64,000 nucleotides of DNA from an uncultured Eubacteriales bacterium. Its GTDB lineage: Bacteria > Bacillota > Clostridia > Oscillospirales > Oscillospiraceae. A model generated the notes under the pieces. It was not told the origin of the DNA. It was given only the letters and a program-made list of their open reading frames with translations, and did no database searches. Position numbers and translations under genes: made by a program. The stretch lies in contig CASFFN010000003.1 in the NCBI GenBank assembly GCA_949293985.1, forward strand, positions 1 through 64,000, in the 5' to 3' direction. Positions 50,968 to 59,101 of the stretch are shown piece by piece. How positions within the stretch are numbered: the first letter of the stretch is position 1; the number at the start of each line of letters is the position of its first letter.

Positions 50968-51855
50968 ATGGCTACCAAGACAGCAATGATTACCATAGCC
51001 GGACGCCCCAATGTAGGAAAGTCCACTCTCATCAACTACCTGGTGGGAGAAAAAATTGCCATCGTATCCAACAAGCCTCAAACTACCCGGAATCGGATTT
51101 GCGGTATTGTTACCAGGGAGGATACCCAGTATGTTTTTGTGGATACACCAGGGTACCATAAGCCCAGAACCAAGCTGGGGGATTACATGGTGGATGTGAC
51201 CAAATCCTCCATTTCCGATGTGGATTTGATGATTCTGGTGGTGGAGCCGATTCCGGCGGTAGGGCCCCAGGAAAAGAGCCTGATAGAATACATGAATGCC
51301 AAAAAATGTCCGGGTATCCTGGCAATCAACAAGATCGATACGGTGGAAAAGGACATTCTGCTTCAGGTTATGGATGTCTATTCCCGGGAGACAGACTTTG
51401 TTTCCATAGTGCCGATTTCCGCCAAAACCGGAGACGGAGTAGGGGAGTTGCTGAAGGAGTGCGGCCGCTATGCGGTGGACGGCCCTTTCCTGTTCCCGGA
51501 GGATTCCACAACCGACCAGCCGGAACGGCAGGTGATGGCGGAGATTATCCGGGAGAAGCTTTTGTGGTGCCTGGACCGGGAGATTCCCCATGGTACCGCG
51601 GTGGAAATTACCAAATTCTCCGAGCGGGACAACGGCGTAATCGATATTGACGCAACCATTTACTGCGAAAAAGCCAGTCATAAGGGGATTATTATCGGCA
51701 AACATGGAGATATGCTGAAAAAAATCTCCTCTATGGCCAGAGTGGATTGCGAGCGTTTTATGGGCACCAAGGTGTACCTGACCACCTGGGTAAAGGTAAA
51801 AGAAAACTGGCGTGACAGCGATTTCCTCGTGCGGAATTTCGGTTACAGAGAATAA
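50968..51855 (+). CDS. era: GTPase Era
   Basis: A 295-residue GTPase that binds 16S rRNA and helps assemble the 30S subunit. G1 is GRPNVGKST at 12-20, G3 DTPGYH, G4 NKID, and the C-terminal KH domain has the IIGKHGDMLKKISSMAR loop. ATG at 50968 is preferred over an in-frame TTG 15 bases earlier because AAAGGAG at 50956-50962 is well spaced. Confidence 0.96.
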   Translation: MATKTAMITIAGRPNVGKSTLINYLVGEKIAIVSNKPQTTRNRICGIVTREDTQYVFVDTPGYHKPRTKLGDYMVDVTKSSISDVDLMILVVEPIPAVGPQEKSLIEYMNAKKCPGILAINKIDTVEKDILLQVMDVYSRETDFVSIVPISAKTGDGVGELLKECGRYAVDGPFLFPEDSTTDQPERQVMAEIIREKLLWCLDREIPHGTAVEITKFSERDNGVIDIDATIYCEKASHKGIIIGKHGDMLKKISSMARVDCERFMGTKVYLTTWVKVKENWRDSDFLVRNFGYRE

Positions 51856-51867
51856 TTACCAGGGGTA

Positions 51868-51904
51868 ATCCCTCCTTTTGCGGGAAATCTATTTCCGGAG
51901 GGAT
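51868..51904 (+). promoter_or_regulatory. Hairpin masking the yqzL-like ribosome binding site
   Basis: ATCCCTCC (51868-51875) is perfectly complementary to GGAGGGAT (51897-51904), which contains the Shine-Dalgarno sequence and the first ATG of the next gene. An inner stem (51883-51888 with 51891-51896) can extend it. Confidence 0.55.
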
Positions 51905-51908
51905 GAAG

Positions 51909-52094
51909 ATGAAGCCAGAACTTTTGTGGCAGGGGTTTCTGGACACAGGAGCTCCGGAGCTGTATTTGCTATACCGTCAGGCGATGAAAACGGAGAAGGA
52001 TAATGTACTTGACGACACCGGGGTTGGTGCTGAGAGTTACCCCATACAGGGATACGGATGCAATGCTGACCCTTTTGACCCCACGCAACGGTAA
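51909..52094 (+). CDS. YqzL-like small protein
   Basis: A 61-residue protein located between era and recO, where Firmicutes usually carry YqzL. The N-terminus LLWQGFLDTGAPELYLLYRQ matches the YqzL pattern of a short helix ending in YLL. ATG at 51909 fits the GGAGGG site better than the ATG at 51903. The last 31 codons overlap the recO start by 92 bases and look unstructured, so the original stop may have been lost. Function unknown. Confidence 0.75.
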   Translation: MKPELLWQGFLDTGAPELYLLYRQAMKTEKDNVLDDTGVGAESYPIQGYGCNADPFDPTQR

Positions 52095-52746
52095 ATTGAC
52101 GGCGAAAGCCAGAGGCTTACGCAGAAAAAACTCCCCGCTGACGGCCCCTTGTCAGATTCTTTGCTACGGGGAGTTTACCCTCTTTGAAAACAGAGGGTAC
52201 TATACCATCAACGAAGCCCACAGTATTGAACTGTTCCAGGGATTGCGTAAAGATTTGGAGCTGCTGTCTCTGGGTACATATTTTGCGCAGGTCGGAGAGC
52301 TGATTTCCCAGGAAGATCAGCCCAGCCCGGAGCTGCTTTCTTTGCTGCTGAACTGTCTGTATGCCCTGACCAAGCTGAAGCTGCAGCCCCAGCTGGTGAA
52401 GGCGGTTTACGAAATGCGGATTGCCTGCCATGCCGGCTATACACCGGACTTGACCGGGTGCCATCACTGTGGTGCAGTCAGTCCCGACCGATTTGATCTT
52501 TCCCAGGGCCGACTGGAGTGTGCTTCCTGCCGTGACCCTGGTTCCTCCGGCATTCGTATGCCCGTCTCGCCAGGTGTGCTGGAGGCTTTACGGTATATTT
52601 GCTTTTGTGACAGCAAGAAGATTTTTTCCTTTCAGATTGGGGAAGGGGCGATTGGTGAGCTTTCTAATATTACGGAAAGCTATTTGACCACCCAGCTGGA
52701 AAGAGGGTTTTCTACCCTGGATTTTTATAAATCCTTGCTGCTATAA
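52003..52746 (+). CDS. recO: DNA repair protein RecO
   Basis: A 247-residue RecO, which loads RecA with RecR and anneals single strands. The N-terminal OB-fold region (TPGLVLRVTPYRDTDAMLTLL) and a zinc-binding set CHHCGAV...LECASC are intact. ATG at 52003 follows GGAGAAGGATA inside the overlapping yqzL-like frame. It sits between era and mutS2. Confidence 0.93.
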   Translation: MYLTTPGLVLRVTPYRDTDAMLTLLTPRNGKLTAKARGLRRKNSPLTAPCQILCYGEFTLFENRGYYTINEAHSIELFQGLRKDLELLSLGTYFAQVGELISQEDQPSPELLSLLLNCLYALTKLKLQPQLVKAVYEMRIACHAGYTPDLTGCHHCGAVSPDRFDLSQGRLECASCRDPGSSGIRMPVSPGVLEALRYICFCDSKKIFSFQIGEGAIGELSNITESYLTTQLERGFSTLDFYKSLLL

Positions 52747-52776
52747 TCTGTGAATTGGAATTTATAGGAGAATATC

Positions 52777-55155
52777 ATGTCTACATTGTACGAAAAATCC
52801 CTGGCAAAGTTGGAGCTGGACCAGATTTTGCTTATGCTTTCCGATTGTGCCGGAAGCGAGGGAGGAAAAGAGGCGTGTCTGCGCCTGCGCCCGGTTTCGG
52901 ATTTGGATGAGGTGTGCAAACGGCTGGAGGAAACCTCCGCCGCTGCCCGGATGTGTACCCAAAAGGGAAACCCTGGATTTGCCCAGGTCAGCGATGTTTC
53001 CCCGTCGCTGGAACGGGCCGAAAGAGGAGGGAGCCTGCACCCTAAGGAACTCTTAGCCATTGCCGGCGTACTTCGGTGTGCCAGAATCGTAAAAGGCTAT
53101 GTGGCCGAGGATGAAGAACCTACTGTTTTACAGGAACTGTTTTCCGGTTTGACTGCCAACAAATATTTGGAAGACCGTATCTTCGGTGCGATTTTGTCTG
53201 AAGAAGAGATTGCCGATACGGCCAGCACCACCTTGGCGGACATTCGCAGACATATGCGGATTCAAAGCGGGAAAATCAAAGAAAGCCTGCAAAAAATCAT
53301 TTCCTCTCCAGCCTATGCGAAGTTTTTGCGGGATCCCATCATCACCATTCGTCAGGGCCGGTATGTGGTTCCGGTTCGGAGTGAATGCAAAAATGATGTG
53401 CCCGGCCTGGTTCACGATGTATCTGCCACCGGCTCTACCTATTTTGTTGAGCCCATGTCCGCAGTAAATGCAAACAATGCTCTTCGGGAGCTGCAGCTGA
53501 AAGAGCAGAAGGAAATTGAGCGGATTTTGGCCGAGCTTTCCGCCGAAGCTGCGGCTTACAAGGAAAATCTGGAGCTGAATGTCCGGTTGCTGGTGCGGCT
53601 GGATGTGATTTTTGCCAAAGCAAAGCTGGCCTACCGTATGAATGCCTGGGCGCCTGTTATGAATGACCGGGGATGTGTGGATTTGCGGAAAGCACGGCAT
53701 CCTTTGATCGACCCCAAAAAGGTTGTGCCGATTTCTGTGCGGCTGGGTGCGGATTTTGACACCATGATTATCACCGGCCCCAACACCGGCGGTAAGACCG
53801 TAACCCTGAAAACAATCGGACTCCTGACGCTGATGGCGGAATGCGGTCTGCACATCCCGGCGGGGGATGGAAGCACCCTGTCCACCTTTGACGCCATTCT
53901 TGCGGACATTGGCGATGAACAGTCCATTGCTCAGAGCCTGTCCACATTCTCCAGCCATATGAAGACCATCGTGGATGTGGTGGATCAGTGCGACAGCAGA
54001 ACTCTGGTGCTGTTTGACGAGCTGGGTGCAGGCACTGACCCTGCTGAGGGTGCCGCATTGGCAATGGCGCTGATTGAGTATTGCAGAAAGATGGGAAGCC
54101 GTGTAGTGGCGACCACCCACTATGCGGAGTTGAAGCTTTATGCCATGCGTACAGAGGGCGTCATCAATGCCTCCTGCGAGTTCGATGTAGAGACCTTGCA
54201 GCCCACTTATAAACTGCTGATTGGAATACCGGGCAAGTCCAATGCTTTTGCCATCTCCAGAAAGCTGGGGCTTTCCGAAGATATTTTGAAGGAAGCTGCG
54301 GATTTGGTGGGAAAAAGCGATAAGGACTTTGAAGATGTGCTTTTACAGCTGGAAACGCAGCGCCAGCAGATGGAGGCTGCCCGCATAGAAGCGGAGCGGC
54401 TGAAACGGGAAACTGCCAGCATCAAGCAGCAAAGCGAGGCATACAGTTTGCAGCTGCAAAAGGAAAAGGACAAGGCCCTGGAGCAGGCCAGACGGGAGGC
54501 GCAGCAGATTATTGAGGACGCCCGCAGAACGGCGAACGCCGCCAGCGAGGAACTGAAAGCTCTCAAAAAGCAGTTGACCGAAAACGCCGATACGCAGAAT
54601 ATCAACCAGCGGCAGGCAGAACTGCGGCGCAGCCTGAATGAGGCAGAGGGAAGAATTCGCGCCGGTCAGACCGAGAAATCCCGTCCGGAACCCACCCGGG
54701 ACATTTTGGTAGGGGATACGGTAGAGCTTTTGAAGCTGGGTACAAAAGCAAGCGTGATTGCCATCAACAAAGATGGCAGCTACCAGCTTCAAGCCGGCGT
54801 TCTGAAACTGACGGCAAAACCGGATGAGGTTTACCTGCTGGAACAGGAGAACCCCTACAAGGTGAAAGGCGGCCGTCCTGCCCACTCCGGCAGGGAGATG
54901 AGGACAACCGCGCCATCCTCCGAAGTGGATTTGCGGGGAATGGACAGTATCGAAGCCATCTGTGTGCTGGACCGGTATCTGGATGAAGCCATGCGCTCCA
55001 ATCTGCAATCGGTTCGGATTATTCACGGAAAGGGAACCGGTGCGCTGCGGACGGCTGTCCATCAGTCCCTGCGGAAAAATAAGTATATCAAGGCCTTTCG
55101 GTTAGGTGTTTATGGAGAGGGGGAAGACGGTGTAACAATCGCAGAGTTCAAATAA
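52777..55155 (+). CDS. mutS2: Endonuclease MutS2
   Basis: A 792-residue MutS2. The ATPase core has Walker A GPNTGGKTV near 334-342 and FDELGAGTDPAEG; the middle is a long coiled coil with many Lys/Glu/Gln repeats; the C-terminal Smr nuclease domain (about 712-792) keeps VDLRGMDSIEA and IIHGKGTGALR. This family suppresses homologous recombination and rescues collided ribosomes. GGAGAATATC precedes the ATG. No dedicated promoter is seen after recO. Confidence 0.96.
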   Translation: MSTLYEKSLAKLELDQILLMLSDCAGSEGGKEACLRLRPVSDLDEVCKRLEETSAAARMCTQKGNPGFAQVSDVSPSLERAERGGSLHPKELLAIAGVLRCARIVKGYVAEDEEPTVLQELFSGLTANKYLEDRIFGAILSEEEIADTASTTLADIRRHMRIQSGKIKESLQKIISSPAYAKFLRDPIITIRQGRYVVPVRSECKNDVPGLVHDVSATGSTYFVEPMSAVNANNALRELQLKEQKEIERILAELSAEAAAYKENLELNVRLLVRLDVIFAKAKLAYRMNAWAPVMNDRGCVDLRKARHPLIDPKKVVPISVRLGADFDTMIITGPNTGGKTVTLKTIGLLTLMAECGLHIPAGDGSTLSTFDAILADIGDEQSIAQSLSTFSSHMKTIVDVVDQCDSRTLVLFDELGAGTDPAEGAALAMALIEYCRKMGSRVVATTHYAELKLYAMRTEGVINASCEFDVETLQPTYKLLIGIPGKSNAFAISRKLGLSEDILKEAADLVGKSDKDFEDVLLQLETQRQQMEAARIEAERLKRETASIKQQSEAYSLQLQKEKDKALEQARREAQQIIEDARRTANAASEELKALKKQLTENADTQNINQRQAELRRSLNEAEGRIRAGQTEKSRPEPTRDILVGDTVELLKLGTKASVIAINKDGSYQLQAGVLKLTAKPDEVYLLEQENPYKVKGGRPAHSGREMRTTAPSSEVDLRGMDSIEAICVLDRYLDEAMRSNLQSVRIIHGKGTGALRTAVHQSLRKNKYIKAFRLGVYGEGEDGVTIAEFK

Positions 55156-55238
55156 GGAAATGTTTCTGCAAAATTCCGGTATATATACATCCTGTTTTGA
55201 ATTTTTATACAAAAATGTATATTTATATTGGAAATTGG

Positions 55239-55266
55239 TTGACTTTTTGCTTAAATTTGCTATCAT
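55239..55266 (+). promoter_or_regulatory. Promoter of the HPr-like gene
   Basis: TTGACT (55239-55244), 16-base spacer, TATCAT (55261-55266) with extended TGC. Confidence 0.75.
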
Positions 55267-55316
55267 ATAGAAAAGCCTCCCTATGACCGAAGGGATGCAC
55301 AAAGGAGAGGAAAGCT

Positions 55317-55577
55317 ATGTTCAGTAAAGAAATCGTAGTCCGCTGTGAATCTGGCTTGCATAATCGTCAGGCGACATATTTTGTTCAGAAAGCCAACGAA
55401 TATGATTGCAGCATTTGGCTGGAATCCGAGAATCGGAAGTTGAACGCCAAAAGCCTTTTGGGCGTGATGTCTTTGGGGATTGTTACCGGTGCCGAGGTGG
55501 TTCTCTCCGCCTCCGGACATGATGCTGAGGCGGCTGTCAATGCCCTTGAAGCTTTGCTTCAGCGGGATGTTTATTGA
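55317..55577 (+). CDS. HPr family phosphocarrier protein, atypical active-site loop
   Basis: An 86-residue HPr-like protein. The phosphorylation residues His15 and Ser46 are both present (GLHNRQA; LNAKSLLGVM), but the canonical GLHARPA loop reads GLHNRQA, replacing Ala16 and Pro18. Pro18 normally shapes the active-site helix, so phosphotransfer from enzyme I may be altered, while Ser46 control by HPr kinase could remain. It may be a Crh-like regulator rather than a sugar phosphotransferase carrier. GGAGAGG precedes the ATG, and a terminator follows, so it is monocistronic. Confidence 0.85.
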   Translation: MFSKEIVVRCESGLHNRQATYFVQKANEYDCSIWLESENRKLNAKSLLGVMSLGIVTGAEVVLSASGHDAEAAVNALEALLQRDVY

Positions 55578-55588
55578 TTTTTCTGACC

Positions 55589-55625
55589 ACCGTCTCAATG
55601 CCTCTGGCATCGAGACGGTTTTCTT
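55589..55625 (+). terminator. Terminator after the HPr-like gene
   Basis: Long stem (55589-55602 region with 55606-55619) with one mismatch and a following TTTTCTT. Confidence 0.85.
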
Positions 55626-55637
55626 ATGGTGATGCCT

Positions 55638-57467
55638 ATGACGATTGACGAATTGAAGGACAAGGCGGCCTGCTTGCCCCTGGCTCCCGGGGTGTATGTC
55701 ATGCGTGACAAAAATAACCGGGTGATTTATGTAGGTAAGGCCAAAAAACTGAAAAATCGCGTCAGCCAGTATTTTCAGGAGACGGCCTCCCACACCCCCA
55801 AAACGCGGATGATGGTGAGCAAGGTCGACCGTTTTGAAGTAATTGTGGCCGCTTCTGAATTTGAGGCGCTTATCCTGGAATGTTCCCTCATCAAGCGCTA
55901 CATGCCAAAGTATAATATTCTCTTGAAGGACGACAAAGGATTCCCCTACCTGCGGCTGAATATGAAAGAGCCCTATCCTGTCATCACGATGGTCAATCGG
56001 GTGGAGAGCGACGGCGCCGAGTATTTTGGCCCTTTTGGAAGCAGAAGCGTCACCCAGAGCTTGCTGGAAGCAGTCCGCATGGCACTGAAACTGCCGGGTT
56101 GTCATAAGCAGTTTCCGAGGGATGTGGGAAAGGGACGGGTATGCCTCAATTACCACATGAATCAATGTGCCGGCTGGTGTCAGGAGGGGATGACCATAAC
56201 TCAGTACCGGCAGACCATGGAGCAGGCCAGACAGCTCTTATCCGGGAACTACAAGCAGGTTGCGGAGGAAATCCGGCAAGATATGCTTCAGGCTGCGGAA
56301 GACATGAACTTCGAACTGGCGGCCAGCTTGCGGGACCGATTTCAGGCTGTCAATGCCCTGGGGCAGAAGCAGCTGGTTACCGCCGGAAAAGCCGGGGATT
56401 TGGATGCCGTTGGTTATTATCAGAACGAAGCAAAGGCTTGCTTTACGGTGCTTTGCTTTGGTCAGGGAAATTTGCTGGATAAGGAATATGAAGTTTTTAC
56501 CTCTCCTGAGGACAAGGAGGCAGCGCTGTCATCCTTGGTAAAGCAGTATTATCTCAGTCGGGAGTATGCCCCTTCTGTGGTGCTGCTGCCCTTTGAAATT
56601 GAGGATGGAGAGCTTCTGGAACGGATGCTTACAGAAAAGTTTTGCAGAAGAGTGCATATTAAGATTCCTCAGAAAGGGGAAAACGCAAAGCTGTTGGCGC
56701 TGGCCATGAAAAATGCCCGGGAGGAAGCGGAGCGGGTCACCAATCGGGAGGAACGCTACACAGGGACAATTCAGCTGCTGGGCAAAATGCTGGGCATTCC
56801 CACTCCGGAGAGAATTGAATCATTCGATATTTCTAACATCTCCGGGACGGATATTGTAGCCAGTATGGTGGTTTTTCAGGACGGAAAGCCCAGAAAGAAG
56901 GATTATAAACGCTTCAAAGTCCGTGAGCTGGATGGGCAGGACGACTATACCTCCATGCGTCAGGTTATTTCCCGCCGTTTTGCGCATTATAAAAATGGCG
57001 ACCAGGGCTTTGAAGCGGCGCCGTCTTTGCTGCTGATCGATGGCGGTGTTCAGCACGCCCGGACGGCCCGCCTTGCATTGGAGGAGCTGGGACTGGATTT
57101 TCCGATTTTTGGTATGGTAAAGGACGACCGGCACCGGACTCGGGCCCTGGTGACAGAGCAGGGGCAGGAAATACGGATAGACAATCAACCTGCGATTTTT
57201 TCCCTTGTGGGAAACATTCAGGAGGAAACCCACCGCTTCGCCATTACCTACCACAGACAGCTGCGGAGCAAACGGCTGCGGTATTCCAAGTTGGATGAAA
57301 TTCCGGGGGTCGGCCCCAAACGGAAAGCACAGATGCTGAAAATGTTTAAATCGCTGGATGCGATCGGCAGGGCTTCGGTATATGAGCTGGAACAGCTGCT
57401 CCCAAAGCCTGTGGCTGCGGAAGTGTATGAATTCTTTCACAAGGAGGATAATGCAGAATGCGAGTGA
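55638..57467 (+). CDS. uvrC: Excinuclease ABC subunit C
   Basis: A 609-residue UvrC, which cuts on both sides of lesions with UvrAB. The N-terminal GIY-YIG nuclease (APGVYVMRDKNNRVIYVGKA), a central UVR motif near 200-235, and the C-terminal RNase H-like domain plus HhH (EIPGVGPKRKAQMLKMF) are present. The ATG at 55638 is preferred over 55626, which lies in the terminator tail. It overlaps rsmD by ten bases. No LexA-type box was seen before it. Confidence 0.95.
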   Translation: MTIDELKDKAACLPLAPGVYVMRDKNNRVIYVGKAKKLKNRVSQYFQETASHTPKTRMMVSKVDRFEVIVAASEFEALILECSLIKRYMPKYNILLKDDKGFPYLRLNMKEPYPVITMVNRVESDGAEYFGPFGSRSVTQSLLEAVRMALKLPGCHKQFPRDVGKGRVCLNYHMNQCAGWCQEGMTITQYRQTMEQARQLLSGNYKQVAEEIRQDMLQAAEDMNFELAASLRDRFQAVNALGQKQLVTAGKAGDLDAVGYYQNEAKACFTVLCFGQGNLLDKEYEVFTSPEDKEAALSSLVKQYYLSREYAPSVVLLPFEIEDGELLERMLTEKFCRRVHIKIPQKGENAKLLALAMKNAREEAERVTNREERYTGTIQLLGKMLGIPTPERIESFDISNISGTDIVASMVVFQDGKPRKKDYKRFKVRELDGQDDYTSMRQVISRRFAHYKNGDQGFEAAPSLLLIDGGVQHARTARLALEELGLDFPIFGMVKDDRHRTRALVTEQGQEIRIDNQPAIFSLVGNIQEETHRFAITYHRQLRSKRLRYSKLDEIPGVGPKRKAQMLKMFKSLDAIGRASVYELEQLLPKPVAAEVYEFFHKEDNAECE

Positions 57468-58021
57468 TTTCCGGAACAGCAAAAGGCGTTTCCTTAAAAA
57501 CTCCATCCGGCATGGAGACACGCCCTACCGCCGACCGGGTAAAGGAGGCTGTCTTCAGCATCATTCAATTCCACATTCCGGGGGCACGGATTCTGGATTT
57601 GTTCGGAGGAACCGGTCAGTTGGGAATTGAGGCTTTAAGCCGGGGCGGAAAGTCGACGGTTTTTGTGGACCGGCGGGAGGAAGCCTGCGCGCTCATCCGG
57701 GAAAATCTCCGGCGTGCCAAGCTGGAGTCCAACGCCAGGGTGGTTCGCGGCGACTACCTGACCTATCTGAACCGTACAAAGGAAACATTTGATATTATCT
57801 TTTTAGACCCGCCCTATGGGGAGGATTTCCTGGAAAATTCCTTGATAAGAATAACAGAAATTGACATTTTACAATCTGGTGGTATAATAGTTACAGAGCG
57901 CCCGTTGGGGAAGGATTTGTCTTTGGATTTTCCTGGATTTTCCAAATCCCGGGACTATAAATATGGGAATACTTTGATTGCTGTATATCAGAGAAATCCC
58001 GTTTTGGAGGATAAGGCATGA
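57458..58021 (+). CDS. rsmD: 16S rRNA (guanine966-N2)-methyltransferase
   Basis: A 187-residue SAM-dependent methyltransferase acting on G966 of 16S rRNA. Motif I is LDLFGGTGQLGIEAL, and the catalytic DPPY motif is present (FLDPPYGEDF). N-terminal MRVISGTAKGVSLKTP is family-like. It overlaps the end of uvrC and the start of coaD (ATGA), so the three are coupled; rsmD-coaD adjacency is widely conserved. Confidence 0.94.
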   Translation: MRVISGTAKGVSLKTPSGMETRPTADRVKEAVFSIIQFHIPGARILDLFGGTGQLGIEALSRGGKSTVFVDRREEACALIRENLRRAKLESNARVVRGDYLTYLNRTKETFDIIFLDPPYGEDFLENSLIRITEIDILQSGGIIVTERPLGKDLSLDFPGFSKSRDYKYGNTLIAVYQRNPVLEDKA

Positions 58022-58521
58022 AGATAGCCATTTATCCCGGCAGCTTTGACCCTATCACCAGCGGTCATTTGAACATCATTCGCAGAGCGGCCCAAATTTT
58101 TGACCAGCTGATTGTTTGTGTGATGGTAAACGCTACCAAAGCACCTATGTTTTCCCAGGATGAGCGGGTCGGTATGATCCGCCAGGTAGTTGGAGATCTT
58201 CCCAATGTGGAAGTGGATGCTTCCCGGGAGCTTTTGGCGGAATACGCCAAGCGGAAGGGCGGCTGTGTCATTGTGAAGGGGCTGCGTGCCGGTTCGGATT
58301 TCGAAAATGAATTTCAAATGGCACTGATTAACCACAAGATTAACCCCAATCTGGATACTATGTTCCTTACTTCAGAGCATCAATATATGTACTTAAGTTC
58401 CAGTACGGTGAAGGAACTTGGGGGTTACGATGTGGATTTGTCGGATTTTTTGCCGGCACAGATTATACCGGAATTCAAACAGCGTATCGCTGATATTCGT
58501 CAAGGAGGAAACAGAGAATGA
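58018..58521 (+). CDS. coaD: Phosphopantetheine adenylyltransferase
   Basis: A 167-residue PPAT that makes dephospho-CoA from 4'-phosphopantetheine and ATP. The nucleotidyltransferase TSGHLNI motif (in YPGSFDPITSGHLNIIRRA), KGLRAGSDFENE and the SSSTVKEL signature are intact. ATG overlaps the rsmD TGA and its own TGA overlaps the next gene, all by four bases. Confidence 0.96.
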   Translation: MKIAIYPGSFDPITSGHLNIIRRAAQIFDQLIVCVMVNATKAPMFSQDERVGMIRQVVGDLPNVEVDASRELLAEYAKRKGGCVIVKGLRAGSDFENEFQMALINHKINPNLDTMFLTSEHQYMYLSSSTVKELGGYDVDLSDFLPAQIIPEFKQRIADIRQGGNRE

Positions 58522-59030
58522 ACGAGCAGCACATTGAGGAGATGCTTTCCGCACTATATGATATGATTCAGGATGCCAGAGGCGTGCCGCTGACTTCAGA
58601 TAAGTGTATGGTGGAACGGGACAAGGTTCTGGATATGCTGGACGAGATTATTTCCCAGCTGCCTGTAGAAATCAAGCAGTCCAAAACCATTGTGGAATCC
58701 CGCAATGAGCTTATTGGTCAGGCCCGTCGTGAGGCAGAAAACCTGATTCGTGAGGCGCAGGAGAAAGCGGACCGGCTTATTTCCGAGGAAGCCATTTATC
58801 AAAAGACCAAGCGTCAGTGCCGGGAGATGGTTCAGCAGACACAGACGCGCATGGCAGAGCTGCGGAAGGCCAGCAACGATTACATGGACGATGCTTTGCG
58901 CCGTACCGAGGAGGCAGTAGCCATGTCTTTGGAGGATGTACGGGATACCCGTATGAAATTCAAAACTCTGGTTGAGGCCCAGGAGCGCCGTTCTGCCGCT
59001 GCCACAGAGGATAATACTGAGAGTGAATAA
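58518..59030 (+). CDS. Coiled-coil protein, ATPase-stalk-like, function unknown
   Basis: A 170-residue soluble protein that is largely coiled coil, with many Arg, Glu, Gln and Ala in heptads (ARREAENLIREAQEKADRLI; TQTRMAELRKASNDY). This resembles ATP synthase b/E-H stalk subunits by composition only. ATGA overlap with coaD makes it the last gene of the uvrC-rsmD-coaD run, where similar proteins are found in other Clostridia. No specific function can be given. Confidence 0.7.
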   Translation: MNEQHIEEMLSALYDMIQDARGVPLTSDKCMVERDKVLDMLDEIISQLPVEIKQSKTIVESRNELIGQARREAENLIREAQEKADRLISEEAIYQKTKRQCREMVQQTQTRMAELRKASNDYMDDALRRTEEAVAMSLEDVRDTRMKFKTLVEAQERRSAAATEDNTESE

Positions 59031-59034
59031 ATTG

Positions 59035-59073
59035 AAAGGCAGTTCAACAAATATGGTTTGAACTGCCTTTTTT
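59035..59073 (+). terminator. Terminator after the uvrC-coaD operon
   Basis: A 13-base-pair stem (59035-59047 with 59058-59070) and six or more T residues. Confidence 0.92.
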
Positions 59074-59101
59074 CATCAATGCAAATCTGGAGGTTAGGAA
59101 A

